Part shown: piece by piece, positions 1-8,202 of the stretch | Numbering within the stretch: the first letter of the stretch is position 1 | How the letters are laid out: each line of letters starts with the position of its first letter | Virus record (IMG/VR): IMGVR_UViG_3300029893_000001 | Location: 62,001-126,000 of that record | Source: a virus | Length of the DNA: 64,000 nt | Direction: 5' to 3' (one strand) | Translations under genes and position numbers: made by a program | The notes under the pieces: generated by a model | What the model saw: the letters and a program-made list of their open reading frames with translations, nothing else | What the model was told of the DNA's origin: nothing | Database searches by the model: none

Positions 1-160
1 GCTCCGATATCTTCCCCTCGGGGATCATCTTTTTCGGGTCAGTGTACAACTTGTAGGCTACCTGGCCCTTTACGTACACTGAGCCTTCCCCACCGGAAGC
101 AAGGAAGTCATTCTTCGACAGATTCACGGCAGTGGAGCTGCCTTTGACGTAGACCTTCAT
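1..160 (-). CDS. Protein kinase-like protein, N-terminal fragment
   Basis: The gene runs off the left edge, so only the first 53 residues are visible. They contain a glycine-rich nucleotide-binding loop (GGEGSVY, about residues 28-34) followed by VAYKLY, whose lysine fits the ATP-anchoring lysine of protein kinase folds. The ATG at 160 overlaps the stop of the upstream zinc-ribbon gene as ATGA, indicating translational coupling. A PP2C-like phosphatase and a TerY-like vWA protein lie in the same stretch, a combination known from TerY-P phosphorylation triads. Kinase assignment rests on the P-loop alone; catalytic motifs are outside the window. Confidence 0.6.
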   Translation of the reverse strand, partial: MKVYVKGSSTAVNLSKNDFLASGGEGSVYVKGQVAYKLYTDPKKMIPEGKISE

Positions 161-471
161 GTATCTCGCCCGAATATCTCGTGGAGTGCTGAGCGCACGG
201 ATTCAGCGCTGCCGTCTAGCCTGAGAACAGAAAAACCGCTCATGATTGGAGTCGTAACCCGCGACTTGTGGAAGGCAGAGGCTAATTGGCCCATGAATTC
301 CGTCTCTTCAGCCGCCTTTTCCGCTTCCTCGAAATCAGAGTAGCGTACGTCCCACGCCGCTTCCGCATCCTGAGCCATCGGGCCCGATGCTCCGCAACCC
401 AAACACACGACTCGAATGAGGGCTATCTGAAGGGCTGGTTCGATAGCCCCACAAAAGGGGCATTCTCTCAT
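157..471 (-). CDS. Lar-like zinc-ribbon protein
   Basis: The first residues read MRECPFCG, followed by CLGCGASGP and an AEAAW segment, the layout of Lar-family restriction-alleviation zinc ribbons (CPFCG...C..CG..G....A...A...W). The start at 471 forms an ATGA overlap with the preceding gene; a longer in-frame start at 510 would create a 43-nt overlap and is less likely. The C-terminal half is acidic and unassigned. Antirestriction activity is only an inference from family resemblance; many phages carry such ribbons with unknown roles. Confidence 0.65.
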   Translation of the reverse strand: MRECPFCGAIEPALQIALIRVVCLGCGASGPMAQDAEAAWDVRYSDFEEAEKAAEETEFMGQLASAFHKSRVTTPIMSGFSVLRLDGSAESVRSALHEIFGRDT

Positions 472-683
472 CGCTGTACTCGCTTCATTTTTCGGGTTGG
501 CCTGTCCCACCTCCAGAGCATTTTAGAGATGGCGTCAACTGCAACCTGTCCTACGATTTCAGCCGCCTCGCGAAGGAGTTTTTCCTCTCGAACACGCTCT
601 TCCCATTCTGCAGCACTCATCAACTCGCGCTGCTGAAGAAGAGCGTCCTCATACAGAAGTTGTCTCGCCGCTTTGAGGTCCAT
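468..683 (-). CDS. Small charged protein, unknown
   Basis: 71 residues, rich in Glu and Arg and predicted to be largely helical. The stop overlaps the next start as ATGA, and the start lies inside the end of the preceding gene, so it sits in a tight operon. No family recognised. Confidence 0.5.
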   Translation of the reverse strand: MDLKAARQLLYEDALLQQRELMSAAEWEERVREEKLLREAAEIVGQVAVDAISKMLWRWDRPTRKMKRVQR

Positions 684-984
684 GATGACGTAGGTAGTTA
701 GTAGCTCTCTGGGTGAGGCGGTAGTTTGTTACGGCAAATTTGGTCCCGTCTTGGGACGACTTCCCGCGAGAACGCCCCCTACGAAGATAGCCATTCAGGG
801 CCAAAGATTCCATTTGATCTTTTGCTTCCCTGAACCTGAAATTATCTCGAATGAAATCGCGAGCGCCGTAGTAATCCCGAGCAACTTCAGCACAAAAAAC
901 AGGCTTGCTCCGACGTTGGATCCAGTGAAGGAGTAGCACGTCCCGCGTCTGCAGACCGGTTTCGGACCGGATGGCCTCTGCCAT
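649..984 (-). CDS. Winged-helix-like small protein
   Basis: 111 residues. The central part (FREAKDQMESLALNGYL, then YRLTQRATNYL) resembles a winged-helix DNA-binding domain of the kind in which a helix is followed by a Thr/Arg-rich wing. The start codon lies within the first copy of a perfect 32-bp tandem duplication, so the upstream region has been duplicated. Its end overlaps the next gene by 35 nt. DNA binding is inferred from pattern only. Confidence 0.5.
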   Translation of the reverse strand: MAEAIRSETGLQTRDVLLLHWIQRRSKPVFCAEVARDYYGARDFIRDNFRFREAKDQMESLALNGYLRRGRSRGKSSQDGTKFAVTNYRLTQRATNYLRHHGPQSGETTSV

Positions 985-1046
985 CGCAAAACTTCTGCTC
1001 GTGATATTCTTATGATCGCAAAACTTCTGCTCGTGATATTCTTATG
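983..1046. repeat. 32-bp perfect tandem duplication
   Basis: Two identical 32-bp copies (983-1014 and 1015-1046) abut exactly. The first contains the start codon region of the winged-helix-like gene, so the duplication doubles its 5' untranslated region, including an AT-rich TAAGAATAT stretch on the minus strand that could serve as a -10 element. Confidence 0.9.
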
Positions 1047-1060
1047 CTGCCAATGTACCT

Positions 1061-1309
1061 TCATCGGTATTTCCACCGTCTTTTCTTGGCGCGCTTTTCT
1101 GTGCCTGGCATACCCTTCGGGATGCCCTGTGGCCCAGGCACTGGCAAGCCGTTCAACTTGGCAAAGAAAATGACAAGGCTCTCTCCGATGAGCTGACGGA
1201 TGCGCAGAGATTCGTCCATCGTAAAGACGAACGGGTCTAGCGAAGTGTGCTTGCTATGCTGCTCGACGATGCGAGCCAGCTTTTTCACATTCGCAATGGG
1301 TCTTGCCAT
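1061..1309 (-). CDS. Small basic protein, unknown
   Basis: 82 residues, helical N-terminal half and a Lys/Arg-rich C-terminus (EKRAKKRRWKYR). It fills the space between its neighbours in the same orientation. No family recognised. Confidence 0.45.
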   Translation of the reverse strand: MARPIANVKKLARIVEQHSKHTSLDPFVFTMDESLRIRQLIGESLVIFFAKLNGLPVPGPQGIPKGMPGTEKRAKKRRWKYR

Positions 1310-1327
1310 GACTATTATCGGCTGGGT

Positions 1328-1615
1328 TCAGACCACTATCTCCGGCCGAAGCCACCTTGGATTCAGGGCTTCCTCGGTCCCTCGAATCTCATTAGCACAG
1401 GTATCGCAGAGGGGAGAATGCACGTCGTCGGCGCCAAAGCAATAAGGGTAGCGCTTGCGACAGCGTAGGCACACGTACGTTTTGCACGTACGCCCGTTGT
1501 CGCTCAAGTACCGTGAACAGGGTCCCCCATCGCACGGACAATATGCATCGACCGGCCAATGACGTGCTCTGGTCTTCGTGATGTGGTCAATGGCCTCTGA
1601 CGGAAGGCGCTTCAT
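1328..1615 (-). CDS. Cysteine-rich zinc-binding protein
   Basis: The start MKRLPSEAI at 1615 forms an ATGA overlap with the PP2C-like gene. Cysteines occur as C-P-C, then CLRCRKRYPYC and CDTCANEI, giving two probable CxxC zinc sites. No specific family is evident. Operon position suggests co-translation with the phosphatase. Confidence 0.55.
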   Translation of the reverse strand: MKRLPSEAIDHITKTRARHWPVDAYCPCDGGPCSRYLSDNGRTCKTYVCLRCRKRYPYCFGADDVHSPLCDTCANEIRGTEEALNPRWLRPEIVV

Positions 1616-2469
1616 GCGTCGTCCATTGCAATGGCGGCTACAGAGAGATCGTCGTAGTGAACCCACCCCTTTTCCTGACAGGTCTTCGTCAGGAACTTTC
1701 GGACTCTACGAACAACGAATTCGCCCTTCATGTTCTTGAATTGGGTCAGCTCGTTGAGAATCGCATCAAGCGCTACTGGTGTGGCCCTTTTGCTGGTCTC
1801 ACTCGCCTCGATTCCCTGAAAGGACAACACCCCATCCGATAGAAGCATCACCAAGTCGTACTTTTTAGAGTCGAAGAACATGTGATAGGGACGAAACCAG
1901 TCTCCCTCCGTAGAGTAAAACTGGTGCGAAGACCGTAACAGAGTTCCAAATTCACCATACTCGATCCGAATAGATGCTGCACCACCTTGCGTATGTTCAA
2001 CGTACTGCAGCATTCGCGGCAAATCAATCATGTAGCTGGCGTAGGCAGGATAGCCCAGTGGGAAATCGAGGGCGTACGTGTCGAAGTATGATGCTCCGCG
2101 CCTTCGACCGACGAGAACACCGTCTCCGGCCATTTCTACGTGGACCCCACGCTTCCCTTCTAGCTCTCCTTCTACCGCAGCAATGACAGTAGCGTCAAGA
2201 CATTCGTAGGGCATATTGCACGATGACGCCATTTGCTGACCCAACGCAGCAGCCTTTACGAATGGATTTCGCTCCTTCGACTGATTCAAAGCCCATTGTG
2301 TGGCCTTTGCCATAAAGCGAGCCCCGAAGTCTGTGTCAGGACTTCCGGAACATCCGTCGGAAACGATCGCGTACGCACGGCCATCTTCAGTCACGCCCGA
2401 CAGAGCATAGTCCTGGCAAACGTGATGGCTCGCTCCGATACAAAAGTAGCTGTCGCTATGCATGTTCAC
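1612..2469 (-). CDS. PP2C-like protein phosphatase
   Basis: About 285 residues. The N-terminal segment (CQDY, then YAIVSDGCSGSPDTDFGARF) matches PP2C/SpoIIE motifs in which aspartates coordinate Mn/Mg next to a glycine. A second motif, LVMLLSDGVLSF, and a C-terminal DDLSVAAIAM segment correspond to the later metal-binding aspartates. It would dephosphorylate Ser/Thr residues in the cytoplasm. Start: GTG at 2469 makes a GTGA overlap; ATG at 2463 is an alternative. Together with the kinase fragment at the left edge and the vWA protein at 8476-9222 it suggests a TerY-P-like phosphorylation module. Confidence 0.75.
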   Translation of the reverse strand: MNMHSDSYFCIGASHHVCQDYALSGVTEDGRAYAIVSDGCSGSPDTDFGARFMAKATQWALNQSKERNPFVKAAALGQQMASSCNMPYECLDATVIAAVEGELEGKRGVHVEMAGDGVLVGRRRGASYFDTYALDFPLGYPAYASYMIDLPRMLQYVEHTQGGAASIRIEYGEFGTLLRSSHQFYSTEGDWFRPYHMFFDSKKYDLVMLLSDGVLSFQGIEASETSKRATPVALDAILNELTQFKNMKGEFVVRRVRKFLTKTCQEKGWVHYDDLSVAAIAMDDA

Positions 2470-3035
2470 CACGAGGGAATGTCTTTGGGGTCACGGTTGT
2501 CTGAGCCAATGGCCGCTATGCCTAATACAGGAAGCACTTCTATTTGGATACTCTCCAACCTAGAGAAGTACCCTCCCCATGGCACGTGAAAAGCAGACCC
2601 AAAGATGGACTGATGGGCCTTCTTGTCTTCCTTTTGCAGGGCTACTGCTACAGCATGAGCTTTCTCGGGATTGCCATATACATCAACGATATGCATGTTG
2701 CCGTAGGAGCTGTGGAACGAGTCTCCATCGCTGTAGTACCCAACGACTGCATAGATATGTGACCTGGGGACCGAGAAAGCGTCTCTAGGAACCTCAAAGG
2801 TATCGTAGTTCCATGGGCTCCACGGATCTCCACCTACCACCGCTCCCTTGAAGGTAGTCGTGGTATGTTCAGGGGCACGGCTAGCGTACGGCTCGTTCGA
2901 GAGGGCCTCTCCGCCCGTAGTTACTTGCGAGTAAAGCACGTGAACAGAAATCGTGTCCTTGGGAGGAGGCTCAGGCTTATTTGGCCTCTTCTTCCGAGCG
3001 CTTGTCTTCTTCGTGGTCTTCTTTTTTGCGGGCAC
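2466..3035 (-). CDS. Phage protein with basic N-terminal tail, unknown
   Basis: 189 residues. The first 25 are Lys/Arg/Pro-rich and probably disordered or nucleic-acid-binding; the remainder is an acidic-to-neutral globular domain. The start overlaps the end of the zinc-finger gene by 59 nt and the stop overlaps the phosphatase start. No family recognised. Confidence 0.55.
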   Translation of the reverse strand: MPAKKKTTKKTSARKKRPNKPEPPPKDTISVHVLYSQVTTGGEALSNEPYASRAPEHTTTTFKGAVVGGDPWSPWNYDTFEVPRDAFSVPRSHIYAVVGYYSDGDSFHSSYGNMHIVDVYGNPEKAHAVAVALQKEDKKAHQSIFGSAFHVPWGGYFSRLESIQIEVLPVLGIAAIGSDNRDPKDIPSW

Positions 3036-3483
3036 AGCCAGACACCCATTCCTCCCAGAATTCAGTTCCGGGTCCCTTTTGCTTTACGAGAAGCAATACC
3101 TGCGCACACTGTTCCTCGGTCATCAAGAACATGTGCGTCTTCTCGCCGGGAAGACCCATGACGTGGCTCAACCAACGATAGGCATTCTTCCGGGAGCAGT
3201 GTTTCTTTTTCCAGATAACATCGAACGCTTCGTGTGCGGCGTTTCTGGCACGCTGCAAGGTCTTTTTGCGCGGCTCTCCTCTGGGCGAGCCGTCGTCCTT
3301 AGCAGGAAGCGATCCTTCACAGACAGGAAACCTAGAACAGCTATAGAAAAATCGCTGGACCTTCTGAGACCATCTAAGCTGAAGGACTCCGATGCAGCCG
3401 TCCTCGGCACATCGGAGTCCTTCAACCCTTCCAGGAGCCTTACTAATCCGGCGATATTCTTCAGCGCCGTACCAGCGAGTCAC
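2977..3483 (-). CDS. DUF3268-type zinc-finger protein
   Basis: 168 residues. Residues about 24-55 hold a C4 finger (CAEDGCIG...FFYSCSRFPVC) like those at the C-terminus of topoisomerase I, followed by a helical region typical of the phage DUF3268 family. The tail is highly charged. Its stop lies within the next gene and its start overlaps the previous stop as ATGA. Likely binds single-stranded nucleic acid, by analogy only. Confidence 0.65.
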   Translation of the reverse strand: MTRWYGAEEYRRISKAPGRVEGLRCAEDGCIGVLQLRWSQKVQRFFYSCSRFPVCEGSLPAKDDGSPRGEPRKKTLQRARNAAHEAFDVIWKKKHCSRKNAYRWLSHVMGLPGEKTHMFLMTEEQCAQVLLLVKQKGPGTEFWEEWVSGCARKKEDHEEDKRSEEEAK

Positions 3484-3965
3484 GCTGCCACAGAGGCCTT
3501 TCGCAGGCCGGCAATCTGCTTTGCCTTCATTTCTCGACGAGCCGCCCGCTTGGCCTTCCGCTTTGCCTTCTGGATCTGCCTGATTTCTCCGACTGCGTTG
3601 CGAGCAAGCTCTGCCACCGAACTGGGGCTGTCTGCAAGCTTCTTCAGCTCACTGAAAGCGATGCGCGCCACAGAGTTCTTCTCAAGGGCGAGAAACGTCA
3701 AGGCCGCGACGAACGGGTGGTCCTTCTCAGGAACAAATTCCACGTTCTTTCCCTTGCCGCTCTCCACGCGACCATGAGCGATCGTGGCTCCGAGCTTACG
3801 CTGGAATCGATCCCCCATCCTCGGAAGACGGCGAAGACGGACAGGAGGCGTGGCATTCACCGCGTACGCAAAGGTAAGCTGGTTGCCGTCCACCTTCGTG
3901 ACCAGGGTCACGACGCGGTCTTCGTTCTTCGGGTCACGGATATAGCGTGTCTTCCATGTCGTCAT
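3480..3965 (-). CDS. Unknown protein with basic helical C-terminus
   Basis: 161 residues. The first half is strand-rich; the last 35 residues form a strongly basic helix (QKAKRKAKRAARREMKAKQ). ATGA overlap with the downstream DUF3268 gene shows operon membership. No family recognised; nucleic-acid contact is plausible. Confidence 0.55.
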   Translation of the reverse strand: MTTWKTRYIRDPKNEDRVVTLVTKVDGNQLTFAYAVNATPPVRLRRLPRMGDRFQRKLGATIAHGRVESGKGKNVEFVPEKDHPFVAALTFLALEKNSVARIAFSELKKLADSPSSVAELARNAVGEIRQIQKAKRKAKRAARREMKAKQIAGLRKASVAA

Positions 3966-3967
3966 CG

Positions 3968-4309
3968 TCAGTCTTCCTCTTGATTCGTGGATCGTTTGCT
4001 GGAGTCCAAAATGTCAATTCCAAGTATGCCTTCCCATCTACGGACGCGCATCGCCGTTTTGTAGTCGATGGGAATGCCTTCGATAGAGTTGGCAGAGCTT
4101 CCTACAGGGGAGCCTGGTTTGTACCACCCAAACTTCTTCTCCTCGGGCGTAAGCTCCCTCTCATCGTCAAACGGGCCTATTTCTGAGGCCCGACAATTCT
4201 CGCAGTAAAATGGCCCGCACTGGACAAAACCCACCCCAACGTCTGCCCAGTCTGCGTAACATACTTCGCCACAGTAGGGACAAGTGGTTGTTTGATCGTG
4301 CAGACCCAT
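3968..4309 (-). CDS. Zinc-ribbon protein
   Basis: The start MGLHDQTTTCPYCG at 4309 was chosen because it follows the upstream stop; a start at 4333 would overlap. Two CxxC pairs (CPYC near residue 10 and CENC near residue 36) form a zinc ribbon. The C-terminal half is charged and unassigned. Confidence 0.55.
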   Translation of the reverse strand: MGLHDQTTTCPYCGEVCYADWADVGVGFVQCGPFYCENCRASEIGPFDDERELTPEEKKFGWYKPGSPVGSSANSIEGIPIDYKTAMRVRRWEGILGIDILDSSKRSTNQEED

Positions 4310-4313
4310 CAGG

Positions 4314-4865
4314 TCACCTTTCAGCGGGCGCAACGATGCGGAGTTTGCGGAAATCCTCCCAACCGTGCACTACCCAATCATCGTCATCTTTCTTCTTCCG
4401 AAGAAGGAGAGCGCTGCCCGTTGAGGGTTCTCCGCCGTGAGAGACCTTTCCGACCCGAAAGACCTCCTCCCCTTCGCCGACGCAGACAACTAGGTCATCT
4501 ACGAAGTAATCACGCCGCTCTGTCGCGTCTCGGTTGGCTTCCTTAAGAGCAGATAGCGTGGTCATTCCCTTTGCCCAAGCAACACCCTGAATGAAGCCGA
4601 GCCACCGCTGTGCCTTATCCAACTGACCGTCCGCAGCGAGCTTCTTCGTCTCCTCGAACATCCAAACAAGGTGCTTGAGAAGAGCTGTATTCGACACAGG
4701 CGACCCGTCCATTTCTACATCTGGGTCGACTCGTTCAGGCTGAACAAACTTTTGGACAGCTCTGTATGGCTGTCCAACCGGGTGTACCGAGGATTCGAAA
4801 ACCCACTTGATTTCATCGAACGTCTTGTCCAAAGACGTCCAAATTCGTGCCACATCCCAAGACAT
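4314..4865 (-). CDS. Unknown phage protein
   Basis: 183 residues, acidic, with a helical middle (ALLKHLVWMFEETKKLAADG) and a strand-rich C-terminus that could be a small beta-barrel. One-base overlap with the upstream gene stop. No family recognised. Confidence 0.5.
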   Translation of the reverse strand: MSWDVARIWTSLDKTFDEIKWVFESSVHPVGQPYRAVQKFVQPERVDPDVEMDGSPVSNTALLKHLVWMFEETKKLAADGQLDKAQRWLGFIQGVAWAKGMTTLSALKEANRDATERRDYFVDDLVVCVGEGEEVFRVGKVSHGGEPSTGSALLLRKKKDDDDWVVHGWEDFRKLRIVAPAER

Positions 4866-5056
4866 TATACACCCCTGTCTTCGCGCTTGATTGCTTCAGC
4901 GAATAGCTCTAAGCGTTTCTTTGCGTAGGCCTCGACGTGGGGGTCGGTTTCCCGGAGGCGGGCGGTAATCCAATCCGCAGCATCATACATCCCGTGTTCA
5001 TTCGCCAGTTTCACGAGATCGCGGATCTGGTCCGTAAGACTATCCTGGCGAGGCAT
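4865..5056 (-). CDS. Small helical protein
   Basis: 63 residues, strongly helical and charged, tightly packed between two genes. No family recognised. Confidence 0.5.
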   Translation of the reverse strand: MPRQDSLTDQIRDLVKLANEHGMYDAADWITARLRETDPHVEAYAKKRLELFAEAIKREDRGV

Positions 5057-5419
5057 TTAGCCCTCCCAATAGACGGTGGACAACGTTCCCTGCTCTGGAA
5101 GATCCCCAAGTGCCAAGAGAATGTCGTTACCATCGATATCAATTCCAAGCTCCACGGGGACGTTTAGTTCGGAACTGGATAGTTCATCCATCCGAGAGGC
5201 GTCCCGTTGGTTGAAGATCTCAACAACGCAGTGGAGAATTCTTTTGAGAACCGGCGTCTCAGGATGAAATCTATTCAGTTCCGAAAACGGAATCCTCAGA
5301 TCTTGGTCCCCCATCAACCTGATGAGGGTCCCGATAGCTTGAAGCTCCGAGCCTGCACTCTCATCAATCTCTCGGTTGAGCTTCAGCCTGAAGCCGGTTC
5401 TTGTAAGTCTCTTGCCCAT
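5057..5419 (-). CDS. Unknown phage protein
   Basis: The start MGKRLTRTGF at 5419 avoids overlap with the upstream gene. About 120 residues, mixed alpha/beta, acidic C-terminus. No family recognised. Confidence 0.5.
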   Translation of the reverse strand: MGKRLTRTGFRLKLNREIDESAGSELQAIGTLIRLMGDQDLRIPFSELNRFHPETPVLKRILHCVVEIFNQRDASRMDELSSSELNVPVELGIDIDGNDILLALGDLPEQGTLSTVYWEG

Positions 5420-5434
5420 ATCACCACAGAACAA

Positions 5435-5719
5435 CTAATACGTTGGAGACAAGATGATCGCTTTGCGTCCATCCTCGATGAGGTCTTCCTCGTCGTATCC
5501 CTCTTCCTCCAACTCTGGAGTTAGTTCAGAATACCCGACCTCGCCGTACCAAGTCGTTTCGGCTCGATAGACCCCAGACCAAAATCCAGCAAGTGGTGTG
5601 TAGTCGTTCCCCTCGCCGTCCTTTGCCATAACGACGATGGCATCGGGGTCACATGTTTTCAGTTGCTCAATGAGCTGAGCAACCGTCATGGTATGCTCAT
5701 ACAGATCTTTGTCTGTCAC
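5435..5719 (-). CDS. Small acidic phage protein
   Basis: 94 residues. The pattern TVAQLIEQLKTCDPDAIVVMAKDGEGNDYTPLAG resembles a widespread short phage/plasmid protein type that begins with a helix and a P/D-A-V-V strand. Function unknown. ATG at 5719 overlaps the preceding stop by 4 nt. Confidence 0.55.
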   Translation of the reverse strand: MTDKDLYEHTMTVAQLIEQLKTCDPDAIVVMAKDGEGNDYTPLAGFWSGVYRAETTWYGEVGYSELTPELEEEGYDEEDLIEDGRKAIILSPTY

Positions 5720-6678
5720 TTACCAGCTCCCAAGTATGCTTCCACCACATCTCGGACTCGCATCCAGTCCAAGCCACTGCCGAATTCACGATCCGAACCA
5801 CCAATGATGTCGGACCCATTCCAACTGACCTCCCGCTCGACAAGACGACGAGTGTCGTCCTCTATGAAAGCAGGAGGCTCTGCCTTGGACAACTCACGAT
5901 AGAGTTCTGGCACAGGAAAATCGATGTACCTAGAACGCCTTCCTATCGTGTATACGTAGCGACCGTCTGGACGCTGAGCTACGACACTAATGTAGCCGTC
6001 GAGTAGCCCCTGAGAAAACAGGGTGTACCGAGCCTCGTTACCCCCAATCTCGTTTACGATCTTGAACCGAGGCGAAGCATGCAGGATCTCGTATCGAGAA
6101 TCGAGGGACTTCTCTCCTGCCTGCCCAAGCAGAGCCGCATTCAGGTTCTCCATAACTGCCTGAATGCAGTTTCGAATAACCGTCTCGTCGGCGCGGGCAA
6201 GTGCACCTGACTTTCGAAGGTCAGTATACGGGCTGAAGATCCAACAATGCTGGCGGACGAGTGAGTCGTCAAGACTCATTGGATACGCCCCACCTGTAAT
6301 GTCCCAACGATCGTTTAGGGCCAACAGGCGACTAATAACAGGGTGGCTCTGTACTCCCGAAAACTGTTTGTGGTGCATCAGCAACCAAACAGCAAGGGCG
6401 GTATCTTGATCGGCGTCGTTGACATAAATGAAGCAACGATTGCCCATCCTATCCATGAGCCCGCCTTTGATAGCGAACATCACCTGCATAGCAGTGGACA
6501 TTGTCGCTTCACGAACGACGCCCTCATGATGATCAAAATTGACGTGAAGGGTCTTTTCGTCCCAAGCAGGCCCGCCGCGAACAACCCCGTCCAGCGCAAT
6601 AGAGCGTTGAGGAGTTAGGAGAACAAACTCCTCCCACGTAATCGACTGGCGAGGAAGAACTCTAATCTCGATACTCAT
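5716..6678 (-). CDS. DHH-motif-containing protein
   Basis: About 320 residues from the start MSIEIRVLP at 6678. NFDHHEG (near residue 45) and NDADQDTALAVWLLM resemble the DHH and following Asp motifs of DHH phosphoesterases, which bind Mn and hydrolyse phosphodiesters. The protein is full length for a single catalytic domain. Assignment is from two motifs only; a nanoRNase- or RecJ-like role is possible but unproven. Confidence 0.45.
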   Translation of the reverse strand: MSIEIRVLPRQSITWEEFVLLTPQRSIALDGVVRGGPAWDEKTLHVNFDHHEGVVREATMSTAMQVMFAIKGGLMDRMGNRCFIYVNDADQDTALAVWLLMHHKQFSGVQSHPVISRLLALNDRWDITGGAYPMSLDDSLVRQHCWIFSPYTDLRKSGALARADETVIRNCIQAVMENLNAALLGQAGEKSLDSRYEILHASPRFKIVNEIGGNEARYTLFSQGLLDGYISVVAQRPDGRYVYTIGRRSRYIDFPVPELYRELSKAEPPAFIEDDTRRLVEREVSWNGSDIIGGSDREFGSGLDWMRVRDVVEAYLGAGK

Positions 6679-6700
6679 CGATATACCGCTTTCCTGAAGG

Positions 6701-7114
6701 TCAGGAGCCAGCGTTCTCGTGCTGCTCCAGCCAAGTAAGCAAAGCGTTGTTGGGGACGCCAACAGCTTGGATTTCCTGGCTGGATTCTCCTGTATCCTCG
6801 AAGTACCAGCCCTTCCCACCGTTGGCCACTGGCGTGTCGAACTTTACAGGACGTCCGGTCTTACGATCGACGACCCCCAGACGCTCCACGAGCTGAATCC
6901 CTGAGGGGCAGTCGACTCCTGTGTCCTCTACAGCTCTCACTGTTCCGTGAGGTGGACCCTTATCCCAATGATACTCAGTGAACAGGGTCTTGTATCCCCA
7001 CTCATACTGGATACCAATGAATCCGCTGGTGCCATTAAAGACAGCAACGTTGAAGTTCCGCGCTCGGACTCGGTAGAGGCGACCCTTCTTGCAGTCAACT
7101 AGAGATAAACTCAT
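6701..7114 (-). CDS. Unknown phage protein
   Basis: About 137 residues from MSLSLVDCKKG at 7114. Strand-rich, with a GWYFEDTGE segment near the C-terminus. No family recognised. Confidence 0.5.
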   Translation of the reverse strand: MSLSLVDCKKGRLYRVRARNFNVAVFNGTSGFIGIQYEWGYKTLFTEYHWDKGPPHGTVRAVEDTGVDCPSGIQLVERLGVVDRKTGRPVKFDTPVANGGKGWYFEDTGESSQEIQAVGVPNNALLTWLEQHENAGS

Positions 7115-7310
7115 GTTTGTTACTGTTGGCTGGAAATTCTGACAATCCAATCCTGTGAAAGAATGCAGTCACCCAACGTCCGCCATTTACACGAACGCAT
7201 TCTTCTTTGGCCTTCTTAACGGCCAATCGCCGAGTGCGACTAGCAACAAAAACAGGCTGACCGTCGCTGCGGTTGGAGGCATTCTCCAGCAAAACGAAGT
7301 AGTATTTCAT
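7095..7310 (-). CDS. Small unknown protein
   Basis: 71 residues, beginning with MKYYFVLLEN and followed by basic helices; slightly overlaps both neighbours. No family recognised. Confidence 0.5.
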   Translation of the reverse strand: MKYYFVLLENASNRSDGQPVFVASRTRRLAVKKAKEECVRVNGGRWVTAFFHRIGLSEFPANSNKHEFISS

Positions 7311-7495
7311 CCGTTCTCTCTTGCCTCAAACCAGGCATGGAAGTGCTTTACCCACTCGGCTCTGTCCTGCTTGTCGGGCAGACGACCCGTGTCCTGTCCT
7401 TGACGGACCTGCTTTCGCCAGTCCATGACGTTCTGCAGTAGGTCCATGAATGCTTCGTCAGCAGTCATTTTAGGATTTTCAACCGGATTGCTCAT
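7307..7495 (-). CDS. Small unknown protein
   Basis: 62 residues, helical and Trp-rich (VMDWRKQVRQ, FHAWFEARENG). ATGA overlap with the downstream gene. No family recognised. Confidence 0.5.
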   Translation of the reverse strand: MSNPVENPKMTADEAFMDLLQNVMDWRKQVRQGQDTGRLPDKQDRAEWVKHFHAWFEARENG

Positions 7496-7501
7496 AACTC
7501 C

Positions 7502-7780
7502 TCACGAGATTGGTTGGTCTTGATACCTACCAACGCAGTCGTTACAGATTCGCGCCCTAACGACACGCGGACCTTTCCACCAGCGGCCAATCTTCGAACA
7601 CTTTCGGCATGCAGGTTTCCCGCACGAATAACCAGGTTTCCCGCACGAATAACAGGTCGTTCTCGTGGAGCCCTCGCCTTCCGCCCATCCGCCTCCTGTA
7701 ATGCCGAATCCCGCAGGTGCTTCACAATCATTAGCCTGTAGGCTTACTTCACAAGCTCTACGCGCTCTTCTTTGCGTCAT
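7502..7780 (-). CDS. Cysteine-rich zinc-binding protein with duplicated knuckle
   Basis: 92 residues from MTQRRARRACEV at 7780. The central part carries CYSCGKP then GYSCGKPACRKC and a later ICNDCVGRY, i.e. repeated CxxC zinc knuckles. The doubled YSCGKP arises from a perfect 21-bp tandem duplication (7612-7653), so one cysteine pair was recently copied. Possibly an HNH-like or ribbon remnant; no family assigned. Confidence 0.5.
   Translation of the reverse strand: MTQRRARRACEVSLQANDCEAPAGFGITGGGWAEGEGSTRTTCYSCGKPGYSCGKPACRKCSKIGRWWKGPRVVRARICNDCVGRYQDQPIS
7612..7653. repeat. 21-bp in-frame tandem duplication
   Basis: Two identical 21-bp copies (7612-7632, 7633-7653) duplicate seven codons of the zinc-knuckle protein without changing frame. 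Confidence 0.9.
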
Positions 7781-7961
7781 CGCTTGTCGCCTGAGATAGC
7801 TTAGGAAATGCAGCATGGAGCTTTTCTGCCGTTGGCCCATCTCCCTCAAACAATGCTGCGTATGCTTTCTGGTCGATGTTTTTGGGCTGAAGTGCCTCAA
7901 TCACCTGAGATAGAGCGCGAGCAAGCTCGGCGATGTCCGGCTGATTCTTCTCTTGAGTCAT
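7758..7961 (-). CDS. Small helical protein
   Basis: 67 residues, alanine-rich and helical. It overlaps the zinc-knuckle gene by 23 nt. No family recognised. Confidence 0.5.
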   Translation of the reverse strand: MTQEKNQPDIAELARALSQVIEALQPKNIDQKAYAALFEGDGPTAEKLHAAFPKLSQATSDDAKKSA

Positions 7962-8184
7962 TTACGCTCCAAAAAGCATCTGTTTGGTATACTGCAAAGC
8001 TTCCTTGGTGAAGTGAGCCGCTTCTTCCGCAAGCTGTTTGGCTCTGTCGGCGTCACCACGGAGCACGGCGGCAAGCTGTTGATGAAAACGAACCCGAGCC
8101 TCTGCTATCGCTTCTTGCTTCTTGCGCTCGAATCATTAATCCAATTCGACGTAGTTCGTCATCGTCTACTGGAGCAGATTCCAT
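7962..8184 (-). pseudogene. Coiled-coil small gene split by a frameshift
   Basis: The ATG at 8184 opens a frame beginning MESAPVDDDELRRIGLM; a second frame without any start codon continues as KQEAIAEARVRFHQQLAAVL and ends QYTKQMLFGA at 7962. Joined near 8110-8135 by a one-base shift they give a plausible 75-residue helical protein filling an otherwise empty gap. Either the gene is broken, the sequence has an indel error, or the frame is shifted in translation. Confidence 0.55.
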
Positions 8185-8202
8185 GACTGGATTTTTACAC
8201 CA

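Noticed and set aside
7492-7731. Alternative minus frame overlapping the zinc-knuckle gene
   Set aside because: Lacks zinc motifs and good start; the other frame keeps repeated CxxC pairs.
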